From an uncultured Clostridia bacterium (GTDB lineage: Bacteria > Bacillota > Clostridia > Christensenellales > CAG-138): DNA of 6,577 bases. Position 1 is the stretch's first letter; every line of letters begins with the position of its first letter. The DNA is taken from positions 1 to 6,577 of the forward strand of contig CALGGM010000031.1 in assembly GCA_937915925.1 (NCBI GenBank). The letters run 5' to 3'. Shown here piece after piece: positions 1 to 5,171 of the stretch. The notes below the pieces were generated by a model. The model saw only the letters and a list, made by a program, of their open reading frames with translations. It was not told the DNA's origin and made no database searches. The position numbers and the translations under genes are program-made.

Positions 1-755
1 TGCTGTGATTTTTCCAAATACCGGTTGACGACGCCCGCCCATTCCGAACGCCATGCTTCCAACTGTTCCTTGCTGTTCCACCGTGCGGTGATCGGATTCT
101 GCCGTCCGTATGTTGTGCTTTTCGGCTGCTTGGACAAACGCTCCAAACCGATCGCTTTGCTCGGCGGCAGGAACACTTTTTTGCCGTCCTTCTTGTATGG
201 GTACTGCTTCTCCCAACCGTCGCGCTGTGCCTGTAAGAACTCCTGTGCCGCAAAGCCGCGTTCCTCGCCGTTCCGAATGCACATATATTCTTTCTGTGTC
301 TTGTACTGCCACCTTCCATTTTCATCAATCGGTCGCACTGTCAGCAGGATATGCGCGTGGGGATTGTGACCGTCGGTGTCGTGAATGGCGACATCAGCGC
401 ACATACCGTCCGAAACAAATTGCCCTGTGATATACTCGGTCAATATAGCTTTCCATTCCTCGGCAGGTAGCTCCAGAGGAAGGGCTACGATCAACTCCCG
501 TGCCAACTGGCTGTCCTTTGCTTTCTCTACGCGCTCGACGGCGTTCCATAGCGTCACACGATCAGACCACTCCGGCGGCGCTTGCGCAGGTAGGAAGATA
601 TGCTTCCAGACAAGACCGCCTTTGCGGGTATAGTCATGGGTGATCCCGTCGTATTGATTGGTAATTACATCGCAGCTCATATAGGCTGCGGCGGCGACTG
701 CCGAGCGTCCTGTCCCTCGGCTGATAATCTTGGCTTCCAAATGATAAATTGCCAT
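1..755 (-). CDS. mobA: MobA/MobL (MOBQ) relaxase, N-terminal part, runs off the left edge
   Basis: Conjugative relaxase that nicks one strand at oriT through a tyrosine and pilots it into the recipient. The 251 residues visible are the N-terminal nicking domain. The opening MAIYHL..AK...R..G.SA matches the start of RSF1010 MobA, and a tyrosine falls at position 25 (AAAAYMS), the position of the catalytic Tyr25 in RSF1010. His125, His130, His133 and His135 in HDTDGHNPHAHIL form the metal-binding motif III (RSF1010: ENPHCHL). Other family blocks are LWNAVERVEKAKDSQLAREL (70-89) and ALPLELP (91-97). The start is the ATG at 755, with AAAGGAGA at 763-770 seven bases away. The C-terminal part, where a primase or helicase-like domain may follow in this family, is outside the window. 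The nic-like sequence lies directly upstream, as expected for a MOBQ module. No frameshift or lesion is seen. The family is certain; the element-specific name is not. Confidence 0.95.
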   Translation of the reverse strand, partial: MAIYHLEAKIISRGTGRSAVAAAAYMSCDVITNQYDGITHDYTRKGGLVWKHIFLPAQAPPEWSDRVTLWNAVERVEKAKDSQLARELIVALPLELPAEEWKAILTEYITGQFVSDGMCADVAIHDTDGHNPHAHILLTVRPIDENGRWQYKTQKEYMCIRNGEERGFAAQEFLQAQRDGWEKQYPYKKDGKKVFLPPSKAIGLERLSKQPKSTTYGRQNPITARWNSKEQLEAWRSEWAGVVNRYLEKSQ

Positions 756-786
756 GAAAAAATCTCCTTTCTGTGATTATGTTTTT

Positions 787-934
787 GAAACGGCGCACCG
801 TTTCCACCGCATACCCCGAAACCCTGCGGTGCAGGGTTTCATGCAGCGAGAATTGCACGACAATTCGCTGCTGCTCAGACAATGACGGCTTGCGGCATTG
901 TCTGCCCCTCCGGAGAAAGCAACGCTTTGGGAGG
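787..934. repeat. array of five tandem hairpins between oriT nic and relaxase gene
   Basis: Consecutive inverted repeats fill the gap between the relaxase ribosome-binding site and the nic hairpin: 787-793/798-804 (7 bp, loop CGCA); 818-827/831-840 (10 bp perfect, loop GGT); 843-855/861-871 (11 pairs with a two-base bulge); 876-884/896-904 (9 bp perfect, 11-base loop); 907-911 with 916-920 pairing to 924-934 (two 5-bp blocks around an internal loop). This strand would fold extensively when single-stranded. It is probably the extended oriT and may include the single-strand or accessory-protein recognition sites; it may also fold in the relaxase mRNA leader. Confidence 0.7.
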
Positions 935-961
935 AGCGCACGACCCGACGCAGGAGGGTAT

Positions 962-999
962 CACCGCCGACGTGGTCGGTGGTGTATAAGTGCGCCCTT
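962..999 (+). other. oriT core: nic-proximal inverted repeat plus RSF1010-type nic sequence
   Basis: A 10-bp inverted repeat (arms 962-971 and 975-984, loop GTG, one G-T pair) is followed two bases later by TAAGTGCGCCCT at 987-998. RSF1010/R1162-like MOBQ oriTs have this architecture: an inverted repeat, then TAARTGCG|CCCT, with cleavage after TGCG. By analogy the nick falls between 994 and 995 on the plus strand. The strand led from that nick would start rightwards, through the 64-residue gene and the recombinase, so the relaxase gene to the left would enter the recipient last, as is usual. The sequence match and the adjacent MobA-type relaxase are direct observations; the exact nick position is inferred. 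Confidence 0.85.
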
Positions 1000-1002
1000 C
1001 GG

Positions 1003-1038
1003 AAAAAATAAAAAGAAGAAGCAGTCGCGGACGGCTGC
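1003..1038 (-). terminator. Rho-independent terminator after the 64-aa gene
   Basis: Read on the minus strand, GCAGCCG and CGACTGC (plus positions 1032-1038 and 1021-1027) form a 7-bp stem with one mismatch around TCCG, followed by a U-rich tail (complement of the A-rich 1003-1020). It starts 18 bases after the stop of the 64-aa gene and would separate that transcript from the relaxase gene. Confidence 0.6.
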
Positions 1039-1056
1039 TCCTCCGATTCCGATCCC

Positions 1057-1251
1057 CTAACGGTCTCGGATCTGTTCCATGTAACGCTTCGCATCCTCAA
1101 GCTCCATGTCCTTGATTCTCGAAAACACGCTCTCTGTAATCGCGCCGATCTGAATCAATCGTCTGGTTCGTGCCTTACGTTCCTTAACCCGATCCCGCGC
1201 CTGCGCTTCCTCCAATCTGTGCTGTGCTTGGATACGTTCTGTTTCGTTCAT
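1057..1251 (-). CDS. small charged helical protein (DUF3847-like) of the mobilisation module
   Basis: A 64-residue protein, almost all predicted helix and rich in Arg, Lys and Glu (roughly residues 3-34 look like a coiled coil), followed by the block KARTRRLIQIGAITESVF (about 26-43) and an amphipathic tail EDAKRYMEQIRDR. The block resembles small DUF3847-type proteins that commonly sit upstream of MobA/MobL relaxases in Firmicutes elements; that match is from memory and moderate. The start is the ATG at 1251 with AAAGGAG at 1257-1263, five bases away. The gene lies between a palindrome-rich region and the oriT, transcribed in the same direction as the relaxase but separated from it by a terminator. 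A role as an oriT-binding accessory factor, like MobC proteins, is only an inference from position and basic character. Confidence 0.75.
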   Translation of the reverse strand: MNETERIQAQHRLEEAQARDRVKERKARTRRLIQIGAITESVFSRIKDMELEDAKRYMEQIRDR

Positions 1252-1398
1252 AAAGGCTCCTTTCTGCCAAAACCAATATGATTTCGGCTATAATGTCTGT
1301 TTACTGGATGGCACCGTTTCGGCACCGCGCCTTTCCGGGTGATTTGGGAAAGGCACCAGATTCCATTTTATTTTGGCACCGCGTATCCGTCTCTCCAA

Positions 1399-1463
1399 AG
1401 TGGTGCGAATGCTCGCACCACTCAACCGTCCGAAAGAAAAAGTGGTACGAGAAGTCGCACCAT
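1399..1463. repeat. two tandem copies of a palindrome, 42 bp apart
   Basis: Copy one has perfect 10-bp arms AGTGGTGCGA (1399-1408) and TCGCACCACT (1413-1422) around ATGC. Copy two has AGTGGTACGA (1441-1450) and TCGCACCAT (1455-1463) around GAAG. The copies start 42 bp apart, about four helical turns, so a dimeric protein could bind both on one face. This looks like a repeated operator or binding site upstream of the mobilisation genes. Confidence 0.7.
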
Positions 1464-1554
1464 CCGATTCATCTGTTGACTGGAAAGATAGAAAACAGGG
1501 GTCAAAAATGTCCAGCTTTGACACCTTCCGTCCGTACTGCCAAATCAACCGAAA

Positions 1555-1627
1555 ATGGCAGCAAGGATTTCACCCTGCTGCCATCTCGCTGCCAAATGGA
1601 AATTGTGATCATGTGGATCACCATTTC
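1555..1627. repeat. pair of adjacent hairpins downstream of the recombinase
   Basis: ATGGCAGCA (1555-1563) pairs perfectly with TGCTGCCAT (1576-1584). Immediately after, 1599-1610 pairs with 1616-1627 (11 of 12) around a five-base loop. Neither is followed by a T-tract on either strand, so they are not typical terminators. A structured RNA or protein-binding sites near the 3' side of the recombinase gene are possible. Confidence 0.5.
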
Positions 1628-1666
1628 TGCGGCTCGCTTTACGCCACAGCAAAGAGCATTCAGCAT

Positions 1667-1702
1667 ACAAAACGCCCCGCAAGGATTGTTCCCTGCGAGG
1701 CG
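1667..1702 (-). terminator. Rho-independent terminator of the recombinase operon
   Basis: On the minus strand CGCCTCGCAGGG and CCTTGCGGGGCG (plus 1691-1702 and 1673-1684) form a 12-position stem with two mismatches around a six-base loop, then TTTTG. It begins 12 bases after the recombinase stop codon. Confidence 0.75.
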
Positions 1703-1714
1703 CTGTTCATCTGC

Positions 1715-3535
1715 CTATGCTATTTCCTTTTCGGCGTCTGGTTCGGTACGTTTCGCTTCCTTTTGCGGCTTGATCTTGGTACGATAGTATTCCTGCATAT
1801 AGGCGCGTTTCTTTCGGATTCGCTCCAGTTGTTTCGGAGAGACGACCTTTTCCGGGATCGCTTCTTGCGGCAGTTCCACCTTGCCGATATGCTTCAGAAA
1901 GATTTCCACCTCCTGCACCCGTTCGCCGTCGATCTTCTCCGGCGCGTGTACAAGGATCTTGTCCACAAACGCAAGGATCATTTCATCGGTTAGGAACGAG
2001 AAATCGGTGTACTTCTTCGCAAGCGTCAAGAACCGTTCCGCACGGTCGGTGTTATCCGTAAATACGTCCGCCTTCGCCTGATCGACGGCAAGCGTTTCCT
2101 TCAGCGCTTTCTGCTCCGCTTCATATGCCGCCGCCATCTGCTGGTACCGTTCCAACGGCATACGATCAAGTGCGTAATCCTCGTACAGCTTCATGATCAG
2201 ACGGTCCAGCTCCGCGATCCGTTTCTGTGCCTTGCCGATCTTCCGCTGCAGTTCCTTCGCATCCGCTTTGTTCTGTATCTCGGACTGCTCTCTGACACGT
2301 CGGATAAACCGTTCCTCGTCAAACGTCGCATACCGTACTACCTCCCGAATCGTATTCAAAAGAAGAAGCCGAATCGCCTTTGACGTAATGGAATGTGAGG
2401 AGCAAGTCTTGTCAGATCGGTATTTCGTAAGTTCATAGGTAGAGCAGCAGTAACCGTCAATCGGGTACAATCCCGTTACGGGATCGGGCAGGACGTGTAA
2501 CTGCTTTGCCTTTGAGCCCCGCTTGTGGTTATACATCTTCTTGCCACAGTCTGCACAGAACACCAATCCGGTCAAGACGTTTGCTTTGCCGGTTGTGTCC
2601 GTGCGCCGTACCGTTTTTCTTGCGCTCTGTACGGCGTCAAACGTTTCTTGATCAATGATCGCTTCATGGGTATTCTCAATGATCTGCCATTCGGAGGGGT
2701 CGGTTCGGACTCGCTTGTGCGTCTTGTACGATTCGCTGGTTGATCGTCCGTTGACCGTATGACCGAGGTATTCCGCATGGGAAAGAATCTCGGCAACCGT
2801 CCGGCAGTTCCAGTCATACGGACGCTCATGCACCCATGTGTTCCCGCTGCTCCAAATGCCATGTGTTGACATGTAGTATGACGGCTTTTCCACTTTGCGC
2901 GCGCTCAAGGATTTGGCGATCTCGACGACGCCGATCCCTTTTGCCGCAAGTGAAAAGATTTCTCTGACAACCGCTGCCGCTTCCTCATCCACGATCCAAT
3001 GGTGCCGGTCGGCGGGGTCCTTTCGGTATCCGTAACAGGGGATGGAAGCATATGGCATACCGGCATTGCCGCGGGCTTTATATGCTTGCTTTTGCTTGTG
3101 AGAACAATCGCGCAGATAGAAGTCGTTGATCACATTCAGAAACGGCGCGATCTCGCTGCTGTTCCGATCGTTGCTGTCTATGTTGTTGGAGACGGCGATA
3201 AAGCGAACGTGATTCTGCGGGAAGAAGATTTCCGTATAATACCCGGTCTGCAAATACTCTCTGCCGACGCGGGACATATCCTTGACGATCACCGTCGAAA
3301 CCTTCCCGGTTTCCACGTCTGCTACAAGACGGTTCCACGAAGGGCGGTTGAAGTTGCCGCCGCTGAACCCATCATCGGTATAATGGGCGAACGGAACAAA
3401 GCCGTGCAGCTTTGCGTAATCTTCTAAAAAGAACTTTTGCGTCTGGATCGAAACGCTGTCGCCGGACAGCTCATCGTCGCGGGAAAGGCGCTCATATAGA
3501 GCGGTGATCTGATTGGTAATGATAGGTTGTTTCAT
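1715..3535 (-). CDS. tnpX: large serine recombinase, TnpX family (integration/excision of the element)
   Basis: A 606-residue site-specific recombinase expected to excise the element as a circle and insert it elsewhere. The catalytic domain covers about residues 8-155: YERLS (14-18) holds Arg16 and the Ser18 nucleophile, and KDMSRVGREYLQTGYY (85-100) is the conserved active-site segment. A Recombinase domain follows (about 160-305). A zinc ribbon has Cys327-x2-Cys330 and further cysteines at 363/364 and 378. A long coiled coil (about 405-485) leads into a DUF4368-like region (to about 550), typical of the TnpX/TndX group, and a basic tail. All catalytic residues seen are intact. The start is the ATG at 3535, with AAAGGA at 3543-3548 seven bases away; the longer in-frame start at 3592 lacks this. 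It overlaps tnpW by four bases (ATGA), implying coupled translation. In Tn4451, TnpX recombines at GA dinucleotides. Confidence 0.95.
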   Translation of the reverse strand: MKQPIITNQITALYERLSRDDELSGDSVSIQTQKFFLEDYAKLHGFVPFAHYTDDGFSGGNFNRPSWNRLVADVETGKVSTVIVKDMSRVGREYLQTGYYTEIFFPQNHVRFIAVSNNIDSNDRNSSEIAPFLNVINDFYLRDCSHKQKQAYKARGNAGMPYASIPCYGYRKDPADRHHWIVDEEAAAVVREIFSLAAKGIGVVEIAKSLSARKVEKPSYYMSTHGIWSSGNTWVHERPYDWNCRTVAEILSHAEYLGHTVNGRSTSESYKTHKRVRTDPSEWQIIENTHEAIIDQETFDAVQSARKTVRRTDTTGKANVLTGLVFCADCGKKMYNHKRGSKAKQLHVLPDPVTGLYPIDGYCCSTYELTKYRSDKTCSSHSITSKAIRLLLLNTIREVVRYATFDEERFIRRVREQSEIQNKADAKELQRKIGKAQKRIAELDRLIMKLYEDYALDRMPLERYQQMAAAYEAEQKALKETLAVDQAKADVFTDNTDRAERFLTLAKKYTDFSFLTDEMILAFVDKILVHAPEKIDGERVQEVEIFLKHIGKVELPQEAIPEKVVSPKQLERIRKKRAYMQEYYRTKIKPQKEAKRTEPDAEKEIA

Positions 3536-3723
3536 GAAGGTATCCTTTCGAGCTGCGGATGACCTTCCTGCGGTAACGCTATTATACCACATTCACCGCT
3601 GTTTGCAAGGATATCATTGCGGATAAGCCGCAGCAGCATATCCTCTAAAGTTTGCGTACCGCTTTCGTTTACCGTGACCTTGACGCGGTACGTTGTGTTT
3701 CCGATTCGTTGGGTCAGATACAT
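3532..3723 (-). CDS. tnpW: transposon-encoded TnpW-like small protein
   Basis: A 63-residue protein (from the ATG at 3723) whose first half, QRIGNTTYRVKV followed by TLEDMLLRLIRND, has the TnpW pattern: a short beta segment RIG.TTYRV, then a helix ending in RLIRN. TnpW proteins accompany TnpX-type recombinases in Tn4451-class elements; their biochemical role is not established. Its stop TGA overlaps the recombinase ATG (ATGA), and the recombinase ribosome-binding site lies inside its last codons, so the two are co-translated. The start is uncertain: AAAGGAGG lies about 14 bases before the ATG at 3723 but only two or three before an in-frame TTG at 3735; the frame closes upstream. The C-terminal 25 residues (about NSGECGIIALPQEGHPQLERIPS) do not match anything I recognise and are partly forced by the overlap. 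Confidence 0.8.
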   Translation of the reverse strand: MYLTQRIGNTTYRVKVTVNESGTQTLEDMLLRLIRNDILANSGECGIIALPQEGHPQLERIPS

Positions 3724-3876
3724 CCTGTCTCGCAAGCCCTCCTTTGCTTAAGATTCCGTTGAATGTGTGCCGTGTAACGATGCTGTTGGATAGATGGTCT
3801 ATCATGTTTGTAATCCTCTTTTCTGAAAATAATGATTTGGTCGTTTGTGTTCACTTCCCGACAAGCGGTGCGATAC

Positions 3877-3911
3877 AAAAAGGACGATCCCCGAAATAAC
3901 GAAGATCGTCC
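3877..3911 (-). terminator. intrinsic terminator inside the recombinase leader (possible attenuator)
   Basis: GGACGATC and GATCGTCC (plus 3904-3911 and 3882-3889) form a perfect 8-bp stem with a 14-base loop, followed on the minus strand by TTTTT. It lies about 150 bases upstream of tnpW. A small hairpin built on GCCAT/ATGGC lies just ahead of it. Position suggests an attenuator rather than an end-of-operon terminator. Confidence 0.7.
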
Positions 3912-4040
3912 GCTGCCATATACATGGCGGTGATGGTTTTGTGTCATGGGTCGATAGGGTGTCCTCCTAAAATGTGTTTTCCGTTATGCTTCCTTTCCCG
4001 CCCGCAGACGGCGCGATACAAATGCTCCTTTCCGAACGGC

Positions 4041-4067
4041 AAAAGAAAAGCCAGCCCGAAGGCTGAC
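4041..4067 (-). terminator. UUCG-loop intrinsic terminator upstream of the tnpW leader
   Basis: On the minus strand GTCAGCC-TTCG-GGCTGGC (7 pairs, one G-T) is followed by TTTTCTTTT. This is a strong terminator by sequence. No convincing gene ends just before it, so it either stops an upstream transcript from the 4068-4744 region or forms part of the recombinase leader. Confidence 0.8.
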
Positions 4068-4214
4068 CGAAGAGTGCCGTTCTATTTGGTTTTCTTTCTG
4101 TGATCTTCCCGCTGCGGCGGTGCGAATATGCTGAACCTCAAAAGTGAGGACAGTTTCAAAGAATGGTGGGGGTAGTTTACATAATATCGAAATGGCCATC
4201 GAAGCTGCCGTCTC

Positions 4215-4260
4215 CGGTGCGCCAATGGCGCACCGCACCACTTGTACCCAAGACGGGTAC
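4215..4260. repeat. two adjacent GC-rich hairpins
   Basis: CGGTGCGCC (4215-4223) pairs perfectly with GGCGCACCG (4227-4235) around AAT, and GTACCC (4244-4249) pairs with GGGTAC (4255-4260) around AAGAC, with CACTT/AAGTG extending the second one after an internal loop. Neither has a T-tract on the minus strand. They may fold in the RNA upstream of the 4041-4067 terminator. Confidence 0.5.
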
Positions 4261-4361
4261 GGAAAAAGTGGGAGCAGTGTTCTATAACATTTTCCGGCGT
4301 CGGTACAACATCGTCCTCTCACCTATAAAAGCAATTTCTACCCCCAAATTGTTCCTGCTTG

Positions 4362-4377
4362 AATAATATATTTTTGA
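4362..4377 (+). repeat. 16-bp direct repeat, copy 1
   Basis: AATAATATATTTTTGA is repeated without mismatch at 4677-4692, 315 bp away. Flanking bases differ, so the identity is confined to the 16 bp. The repeat is much more A+T-rich than the surrounding genes. Confidence 0.75.
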
Positions 4378-4420
4378 TAACACAAACATGTACTTCATGC
4401 AATGCTCTCTAATTCTGTTC

Positions 4421-4582
4421 TCATGACCGTTGCCGTTCCTGTGTTGGGCTCGCGTAAGAGCTTTTCTTGAACACGTTATCGCAGCGGGCTATGCCCGCGA
4501 CCTTACATATCTGTCCGGCTATATGCTGTATCGCTGACGGTAGAACAGTATTCAGTTTTATGATTCTGACGTAGAACTACAT
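4421..4582 (-). pseudogene. possible short ORF broken by an amber codon at position 2
   Basis: AAAAGGAG (4590-4597) sits seven bases before an ATG at 4582 whose next codon is TAG; the same frame then stays open for 51 codons (FYVRIIKLNTVLPSAIQHIA... to ...YASPTQERQRS) and ends in TGA at 4421. The good ribosome-binding site followed at once by a stop suggests a recently inactivated small gene, or a coincidence; a run of this length is not rare by chance. I do not recognise the protein. Confidence 0.25.
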
Positions 4583-4644
4583 AGTCATTCTCCTTTTGTT
4601 AATTGGAGTAATTACGATTTGCAGGATGATTATTGCATCTAAAG

Positions 4645-4670
4645 GTGCAAGTAACTTGCACGTTTAAACG
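4645..4670. repeat. two abutting palindromes beside the second direct repeat
   Basis: GTGCAAG-TAA-CTTGCAC (4645-4661) shares its last base with CGTTTAAACG (4661-4670), a perfect 10-bp palindrome. They stand seven bases before the 16-bp repeat at 4677. Such adjoining symmetric sites look like protein-binding sites rather than a terminator, since no T-tract follows on either strand. Confidence 0.6.
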
Positions 4671-4676
4671 AGCCAA

Positions 4677-4692
4677 AATAATATATTTTTGA
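4677..4692 (+). repeat. 16-bp direct repeat, copy 2
   Basis: Identical to 4362-4377 (AATAATATATTTTTGA). It lies between the 4645-4670 palindromes and the tnpV terminator. Confidence 0.75.
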
Positions 4693-4744
4693 ATTGTAGT
4701 ATGACAGGAGTAATGTAATATTCTGAATAAAGGGCTGATTACAT

Positions 4745-4779
4745 AAAAAAAGGAGCATCCCATTTACGAGATGCTCCTT
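4745..4779 (-). terminator. Rho-independent terminator of tnpV
   Basis: A perfect 10-bp stem (AAGGAGCATC at 4750-4759 with GATGCTCCTT at 4770-4779), followed on the minus strand by a run of T (complement of 4745-4751). It starts 20 bases after the tnpV stop codon, so tnpV is a separate transcription unit from tnpW-tnpX. Confidence 0.9.
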
Positions 4780-4799
4780 CGACTGTTATTTGGATTTAT

Positions 4800-5171
4800 T
4801 TAGGTGTAGATCAGATCGTACAGTATGATTTCATCCACGCGGTTATAAATGCTGTTCATGGCGCCGACCCAAGCCATTTGATGTCTGCGTTTCAAATCTT
4901 CAGTTACGCCCTCCGTTTTCTTGAACTGCTTGACCAACCGTTCCCGCATATCCATCGCTTGTTCGTTTATCTCAATCAAATGCTGCGTGATCGTTCCGTC
5001 CATGAGCATCCGATTATAGATTCCTTTTCGATGCTCTTTCAGGTATCGTTTCCGCCGCCAGCCCCAGATACCAATGTCGCCTTCCGGCTGTTCGTCCATG
5101 ACGAGGTTTGGAATCAGTATTTGACCAACCTCTGTGTATGTCCCGCCGCGTTCTTCAAAATAGGACTTCAT
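4800..5171 (-). CDS. tnpV: transposon-encoded TnpV-like protein
   Basis: A complete 123-residue protein with the TnpV family layout: GGTYTEVGQILIPNL near the N-terminus (9-23), RKRYLKEHRKGIYNRML (40-56), LIEINEQA (65-72), and the most conserved block EGVTEDLKRRHQMAWVGAMN (87-106) followed by NRVDEII. TnpV is one of the accessory genes of Tn4451-class mobilizable elements; an excisionase-like role has been suggested for it, but the sequence itself proves no activity. It is soluble, charged and helical, with no membrane segment. The start is the ATG at 5171, with AGGAGG at 5180-5185 eight bases away; the in-frame TTG at 5177 is too close to that site. It is transcribed towards the recombinase but has its own terminator, and its leader (5172-5262) looks regulated. 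No lesion is seen. Confidence 0.9.
   Translation of the reverse strand: MKSYFEERGGTYTEVGQILIPNLVMDEQPEGDIGIWGWRRKRYLKEHRKGIYNRMLMDGTITQHLIEINEQAMDMRERLVKQFKKTEGVTEDLKRRHQMAWVGAMNSIYNRVDEIILYDLIYT

Larger units (their letters stand above)
1252..1666. other. gene-free stretch rich in dyad symmetries
   Basis: No ORF here has both a ribosome-binding site and recognisable protein content; open frames on either strand are short or overlap the recombinase. The stretch holds four GGCACC copies (1310, 1321, 1352, 1375), a hairpin 1329-1336/1347-1354, two tandem palindromes (1399-1422 and 1441-1463), a 6-bp inverted repeat 1501-1506/1517-1522, and two hairpins at 1555-1584 and 1599-1627. It should contain the promoter of the 64-aa gene on the minus strand, but I see no good -35/-10 pair. 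Operators, a replication or second-strand origin, or an accessory recombination site are all possible. Confidence 0.6.
3724..4067 (-). promoter_or_regulatory. long leader of the tnpW-tnpX operon with tandem terminators and short ORFs
   Basis: Reading towards tnpW on the minus strand: a UUCG-loop terminator (4041-4067), GGAAAGGAG (4026-4034), AGGAGGA (3962-3968), a short frame starting ATG at 3947 (MTQNHHRHVYG...), a second terminator (3877-3911) about 36 bases inside that frame, then AAGAGG and another short frame starting ATG at 3805 (MIDHLSNSIVTRHTFNG...), then tnpW. The frame before 3947 closes in ATGA with that start. Terminators placed upstream of the coding genes of the same operon suggest attenuation or antitermination of recombinase expression. 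None of the short frames is recognisable as a protein. No clear promoter is seen. Confidence 0.5.
4068..4744. other. 677-bp gene-poor stretch between tnpV and the recombinase operon
   Basis: No intact gene is convincing here. The stretch contains a small hairpin CCTCA/TGAGG (4138-4150), a perfect 9-bp hairpin (4215-4223/4227-4235), a 6-bp hairpin (4244-4249/4255-4260), a GCGGGC/GCCCGC hairpin (4484-4498), a 16-bp direct repeat (4362 and 4677), an amber-interrupted short frame (4421-4582), and two abutting palindromes (4645-4670). The right-hand part is A+T-rich, unlike the flanking genes. It could be a remnant of lost cargo, a regulatory RNA region, or an attachment-like region. Confidence 0.55.

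Noticed and set aside
787..984. CRISPR array
   Set aside because: The hairpins differ in sequence and length and are not direct repeats with spacers; the adjacent nic sequence and relaxase explain them better as oriT.
1373..1993. 206-codon plus-strand frame and the neighbouring 169-codon frame (1278-1787)
   Set aside because: No ribosome-binding site; both cross the recombinase terminator, and their 3' parts are antisense to the recombinase gene.
3614..3805. 63-codon minus-strand frame beginning MIDHLSNSIV
   Set aside because: It has a fair ribosome-binding site, but its second half is the shifted frame of tnpW. A short leader peptide is possible; a 63-residue protein is not supported.
3714..3947. 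77-codon minus-strand frame beginning MTQNHHRHVYG
   Set aside because: It contains an intrinsic terminator, its ribosome-binding site is about 14 bases away, and it overlaps the tnpW start. Kept only as a possible short leader frame, not as a gene.
3984..4322. 112-codon minus-strand frame
   Set aside because: It starts with GTG without a ribosome-binding site, runs through two GC-rich hairpins and a strong UUCG terminator, and matches nothing I recognise; more likely structured leader than protein.
4163..4366. 67-codon plus-strand frame in the gene-poor stretch
   Set aside because: No ribosome-binding site and no recognisable motif; it reads through two hairpins.
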